A stretch of 9,182 nt of DNA from JBGOTP01 sp041476545. GTDB taxonomy: Bacteria > Acidobacteriota > Vicinamibacteria > Vicinamibacterales > CAVVIG01. The stretch's first letter is position 1. Each line of letters starts with the position of its first letter. Of this stretch, positions 6,725 through 9,182 are shown one piece after another. Made by a program: the position numbers and the translations under genes. The notes beneath the pieces are model-generated. The model was given only the letters and a program-made list of their open reading frames with translations, was not told the origin of the DNA and made no database searches. The DNA lies in assembly GCA_041476545.1 (NCBI GenBank), contig JBGOTP010000207.1, forward strand, positions 1 through 9,182, read 5' to 3'.

Positions 6725-7127
6725 AGGGAACCGGTGTGGTGACGGGCTTGCCTTTTTCGATCACGTAGGTCGCGACGACCTTCGCGATCCCTGTGCCCGC
6801 GTTTCGGGCGTTGTGAACGGTGCCAGCCGGAATCAGGAAGACCTCGCCCGACTGCAGCGTCCTTGCCGGCTTGCCGTCGATTTCGAGCACGACGGGTCCC
6901 AAGAGCACGTAGCCGATTTCCTCGCCTGGATGCGTGTGCCGTCCCGATGCGCCGCCAGGCTGGACTTCGGCCAACGCCTGAACCACTTCGCGGCCCGGAG
7001 CGGATAGATCGCCCTGCTGAAGCACCGTCCGCTTGAAAAGCGCCGGCGCCTGGGCACCGATAACAATGAGCGAGGCGGTGAACGCCGCGGCCGTCACGCC
7101 ACCGACAATAAGATTCCTTCGGACCAT
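6723..7127 (-). CDS. Exported small cupin-domain protein
   Basis: The 134-residue product is a single-domain cupin carrying an N-terminal signal or anchor (RRNLIVGGVTAAAFTASLIV, then IGAQA at 23-27). The double-arginine start is short of a full Tat motif. Both cupin motifs are intact: motif 1 G-RHTHPGEE-IGYVLLG with H64, H66 and E70, and motif 2 GEVFLIPAGTVHNARN with P100, G102, H105 and N109. These residues would bind a divalent metal. Small periplasmic cupins of this kind are usually annotated only by domain; dioxygenase, isomerase or sensing roles are possible and not decided by sequence. ATG 7127 is chosen because AGGAGG lies seven bases upstream; an earlier ATG at 7154 would add nine residues but lacks such a site. 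The gene leads a coupled block with the hydrolase and antiporter. Confidence 0.88.
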   Translation of the reverse strand: MVRRNLIVGGVTAAAFTASLIVIGAQAPALFKRTVLQQGDLSAPGREVVQALAEVQPGGASGRHTHPGEEIGYVLLGPVVLEIDGKPARTLQSGEVFLIPAGTVHNARNAGTGIAKVVATYVIEKGKPVTTPVP

Positions 7128-7134
7128 GTCGTCT

Positions 7135-7140
7135 CCTCCT
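7135..7140 (-). promoter_or_regulatory. Strong Shine-Dalgarno site for the cupin gene
   Basis: A perfect AGGAGG on the minus strand sits seven bases before the ATG at 7127. It decides the cupin start against the upstream in-frame ATG at 7154. Confidence 0.75.
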
Positions 7141-7157
7141 CGAAGTTGAGTCATCCT

Positions 7158-7221
7158 ACATCCTTACATCCCGACATTCTTACATCCTTACATCCCAACA
7201 TCCCAACATCCTTACATTCCC
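7158..7221. repeat. 8-bp tandem repeat array, eight units
   Basis: Eight consecutive 8-base units fill this gap: on the plus strand ACATCCTT, ACATCCCG, ACATTCTT, ACATCCTT, ACATCCCA, ACATCCCA, ACATCCTT and ACATTCCC, with a worn 7-base copy at 7151-7157. The consensus is ACATCCYW; on the minus strand it reads roughly AAGGATGT. ACATC or ACATT opens every unit while the last two bases vary. The array starts directly after the TAG stop (7224-7222) of the flavoenzyme gene and ends about 30 bases before the cupin ATG. It has the look of a replication-slippage microsatellite. Any effect on expression of the cupin block is unproven. Confidence 0.9.
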
Positions 7222-8532
7222 CTACGGTCTTCGTCCTTCCGGGAGCGTCAGGTCGTTGGCCTTGCCGGGATCGAGTTCGGCGGGGGTTCCCTCGTCCCAC
7301 GACGAAATGCGCGCCTTACCAGGCTCATACAACGATTCGAGCGGCTTCCAGACCTTGTCCACGCGATCGGTGAAGAGATCGCCAATCAGCAGATCCGTCA
7401 GCGTGCCCCGCATCTCCGGATACTGCCGAACCATACTGCCAAAATTGAACCCGTCGTAGTACTCACACACGAGGCGGCGCATGCGGTCCACGCCTTCGTT
7501 GAATCCCGGTCCCCATTTGCCGAGCTGCGCGGCCGACGTGTCTCCCGTGGCGAACCCTTCGACGATCGCGTCGGCAGCCATCTGTCCCGACTTGAGCGCC
7601 AGAAGGACACCCGAGGAATACAGCGGATCGAGAAATCCGAATGCGTCTCCGACGAGCACCCACCCATCTCCCGCGCATTTCGTCGACCGATACGAATAGT
7701 CCTTTGTCGCAAAATACCCCGTCGCCCGCCGGGCCTTCGCGACGCGCTCTTTCACGCCAGGACATCCCTCGACTTCCTCGTCGTACGTCTCCGGATAGTC
7801 GCCTCGCCCCTTGAACAGGTAGTCGAAGGGGGCGACCACACCGACGCTGACCATATCGTCGTGCTGCGGAATGTACCAGAACCAGCCGTTCTTGTTGCCC
7901 GTCTGGACGACCAGCGTCGCGCCTTCGTCGCGCCCGGTGTCGCGATACGCGCCTTCCCAGTAGGTCCAGATCGCGCCCTTGTTGAGAGTGGGATCCCAGA
8001 TGCGCAGGCGCAGGCGATTCATCAGCAGTCCGTTCTGGCCACTCGCATCGACGACCACACGCGCGCGCACGTCCCGTAGGGGTCCGTCCCCTTCCTTAAT
8101 CCTGACGCCGACGGCTCGATCGCCCTCGAACAGGACGTCGTGGACACGAACGCCTTCGTGTGCGTTCACGCCGTGTTCGCGGGCGTTGTCGAGCATCATC
8201 TGATCGAACTCGCTGCGCACCACCTGCCAAGTCTGCGAGCACTCGTGCGGTTTGTTGTCCCAGAAGTAGAAGGGAGCCGAATTCCGGCCGCTCGAGTTCA
8301 CGAACTGGACGCTGTACTTCTTGACGAAGTGGCTCTTCTGCATCTTGGGCAGCATGTTGAGCCGATCGAGCACCCAGTAGGTTTCGGGAATCAGCGACTC
8401 GCCGATGTGGAAGCGCGGGAACTGTTCCCGTTCGAAGAGCTCAACGGAATGGCCGCGCTGAGCAATGAGCGTGGATACCGTGGAACCAGCCGGGCCGCCG
8501 CCGATCACGACAACGTCCACCATGTCTTTCAC
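7222..8532 (-). CDS. FAD-dependent oxidoreductase, flavin-dependent halogenase-like
   Basis: The 436-residue product is a single-component-type FAD enzyme of the tryptophan/phenol halogenase and geranylgeranyl reductase superfamily. The FAD-binding GGGPAGS is at residues 11-17, FHIGESLIP at about 41-49, and the second FAD motif VGDAFGFLDPLYSSG at 294-308. The motif W217-x-W219-x-I-P222 (WFWYIP) is the WxWxIP signature linked to halogenases that exclude monooxygenase chemistry, and HFVKKYSVQF (68-77) holds lysines K71/K72 where phenolic halogenases have their catalytic lysine. The length is close to CndH/PltA-type enzymes. Related proteins carry the same signature without proven halogenation, so an oxidoreductase of another kind is possible. 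GTG 8532 is preferred because GGAGGA (8542-8537) lies five bases upstream; ATG 8523 lies 14 bases from that site and would remove three residues. The ligase gene ends 26 bases upstream, so the two are likely co-expressed. Confidence 0.8.
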   Translation of the reverse strand: MKDMVDVVVIGGGPAGSTVSTLIAQRGHSVELFEREQFPRFHIGESLIPETYWVLDRLNMLPKMQKSHFVKKYSVQFVNSSGRNSAPFYFWDNKPHECSQTWQVVRSEFDQMMLDNAREHGVNAHEGVRVHDVLFEGDRAVGVRIKEGDGPLRDVRARVVVDASGQNGLLMNRLRLRIWDPTLNKGAIWTYWEGAYRDTGRDEGATLVVQTGNKNGWFWYIPQHDDMVSVGVVAPFDYLFKGRGDYPETYDEEVEGCPGVKERVAKARRATGYFATKDYSYRSTKCAGDGWVLVGDAFGFLDPLYSSGVLLALKSGQMAADAIVEGFATGDTSAAQLGKWGPGFNEGVDRMRRLVCEYYDGFNFGSMVRQYPEMRGTLTDLLIGDLFTDRVDKVWKPLESLYEPGKARISSWDEGTPAELDPGKANDLTLPEGRRP

Positions 8533-8536
8533 AACG

Positions 8537-8542
8537 TCCTCC
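8537..8542 (-). promoter_or_regulatory. Shine-Dalgarno site deciding the flavoenzyme start
   Basis: GGAGGA on the minus strand is five bases from GTG 8532 and 14 bases from ATG 8523. The spacing fits the GTG. Automated calls would probably take the ATG or an even longer frame. Confidence 0.5.
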
Positions 8543-8558
8543 ACAACGACATACGCGA

Positions 8559-9182
8559 CTACTCCTCCAGAATGAATCGCCTGGCCTTCATCTCGAACCG
8601 AGGCAGCGTGCCCTCCTCGACGAGGCGCACCGGAACAGTCAGTCCCAATGCCACGCGGAGTTCGTGCGAGACTCTTGTCTCGATCGGCACGAGCGCCGGT
8701 CCGTCCGCCCTCTCGCCTGCGTTGGCGTTCGCCGTGGAACGCGCCCTGAGCGCCTCGATGTCGACTGAGAGCGAGCGCATCGATCCGGTCCACGACACCG
8801 TCGATCGAAATTCGACGACCTCGGGAAAGCGCCGCACGACCGATTCGATGCTCGCCGGATAGACGTTGACGCCGCGGATGTTGATCATATCGTCGGCACG
8901 CGCCAGCACGCCTCCTTCGAGGCGCGCCCACGTCCGGCCGCAGGGGCACGGCTCCGACCGGCGGACGACGAGATCGCCGGTGCGGTAGCGGATGACTGGA
9001 CTTGCGGTCCGGCCCAGGTTCGTGACGACCAGCTCCCCGCACTCGCCATCCGGAATCTCACGTGGGGGCAAGTCCGACGGCGCTGGCGACACGGCAGGGC
9101 TGAAGCCCTGCGCTACGACAACCCCGTTGGATGAAACAGCGGGCTCGAGCACCTCGCAGATGTACTCCCCTTCATTCACGTG
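8559..9182 (-). CDS. PaaK-like aryl-CoA ligase (phenylacetate-CoA ligase family), C-terminal part
   Basis: The reading frame is open at the right edge; the 207 residues seen are the C-terminal part of an ANL-superfamily ligase of the phenylacetate-CoA ligase type, which activates an aromatic acid with ATP and transfers it to CoA. HVNEGEYICEVLEP at the edge matches the 'H..ED.y..E' region. CGELVVTNLGRTASPVIRYR then TGDLV, the cysteine-rich PCPCGR turn, and ARADDMINIRGVNVYPASIE (the hinge and start of the AMP-binding C-terminal domain) follow. The end, PRFEMKARR, holds the lysine expected for the adenylation step. Between VLEP and DGECGELV lies a low-similarity stretch of about 27 residues that contains a palindromic DNA repeat. 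Relatives have only a short loop there. Substrate cannot be named. The stop is TAG at 8561-8559, followed 26 bases later by the flavoenzyme. Confidence 0.85.
   Translation of the reverse strand, partial: HVNEGEYICEVLEPAVSSNGVVVAQGFSPAVSPAPSDLPPREIPDGECGELVVTNLGRTASPVIRYRTGDLVVRRSEPCPCGRTWARLEGGVLARADDMINIRGVNVYPASIESVVRRFPEVVEFRSTVSWTGSMRSLSVDIEALRARSTANANAGERADGPALVPIETRVSHELRVALGLTVPVRLVEEGTLPRFEMKARRFILEE
9094..9118. repeat. Palindromic repeat inserted in frame in the ligase gene
   Basis: GCAGGGCT-GA-AGCCCTGC (9094-9111) is a perfect inverted repeat with an eight-base stem and two-base centre, followed by GCTACGA. On the coding strand it reads GTAGCGCAGGGCTTCAGCCC, then TGC, and is translated VVAQGFSPAV. 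I recognise this from dispersed elements in acidobacterial and related genomes, some lying inside genes as in-frame peptides, but I cannot count copies here; this window has one. Confidence 0.65.

Noticed and set aside
5823..7007. Plus-strand open frame of about 394 codons opposite the hydrolase and cupin genes
   Set aside because: It crosses two real genes and their junction, has an arginine-rich composition and no motifs, so it is a shadow frame.

Overview
The window is GC-rich, tightly packed bacterial DNA. The gene types (NHL beta-propeller secretory-type protein, PA-domain M28 peptidase, tandem DUF6644-like membrane proteins, Phd/PIN toxin-antitoxin pair) and a GCAGGGCTTCAGCCCTGC palindrome of a kind I associate with soil Acidobacteriota fit a soil acidobacterium, possibly Vicinamibacteria. 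That assignment is inference; no rRNA or tRNA gene is present to test it.

Left half, plus strand: (1) the C-terminal part of an NHL-repeat propeller gene that enters from the left edge and has an in-frame TAG at 72-74; (2) a type II toxin-antitoxin module, Phd/YefM antitoxin (994-1245) and PIN-domain toxin (1242-1610), with an inverted-repeat operator overlapping a -10-like box just ahead of the antitoxin start; (3) an exported M28-type metallopeptidase (1669-3231) with an altered active-site motif; (4) two related four-helix membrane proteins in tandem (3256-3796 and 3804-4355), the first of which needs a one-base frameshift correction at a GGGG run to read through to its last helix.

Right half, minus strand, read from the right edge: the C-terminal part of a PaaK-like aryl-CoA ligase (9182-8559) carrying an in-frame palindromic repeat; a flavin-dependent halogenase-like oxidoreductase (8532-7222); an 8-bp tandem repeat array that begins directly after its stop codon (7221-7158); then a three-gene, translationally coupled block of secreted cupin (7127-6723), secreted metallo-beta-lactamase-fold hydrolase (6713-5664) and CPA2-type cation/proton antiporter (5667-4390). 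The two halves converge at about 4356-4389.

How the genes may work together: the toxin and antitoxin form a self-contained module. The ligase and flavoenzyme are adjacent and could act in turn on an aromatic acid (CoA activation, then oxidation or halogenation). The cupin, hydrolase and antiporter are linked by a stop codon inside a Shine-Dalgarno sequence and by an ATGA overlap, so they are probably made together, but I cannot name a shared pathway. No stretch above 300 bases lacks a gene. I saw no CRISPR array, insertion sequence, tRNA or rRNA. Nothing in the window amounts to a clearly new defence or biosynthetic system; the most unusual items are the repeat-derived insertion in the ligase, the 8-bp array, the noncanonical M28 active site and the two broken reading frames.
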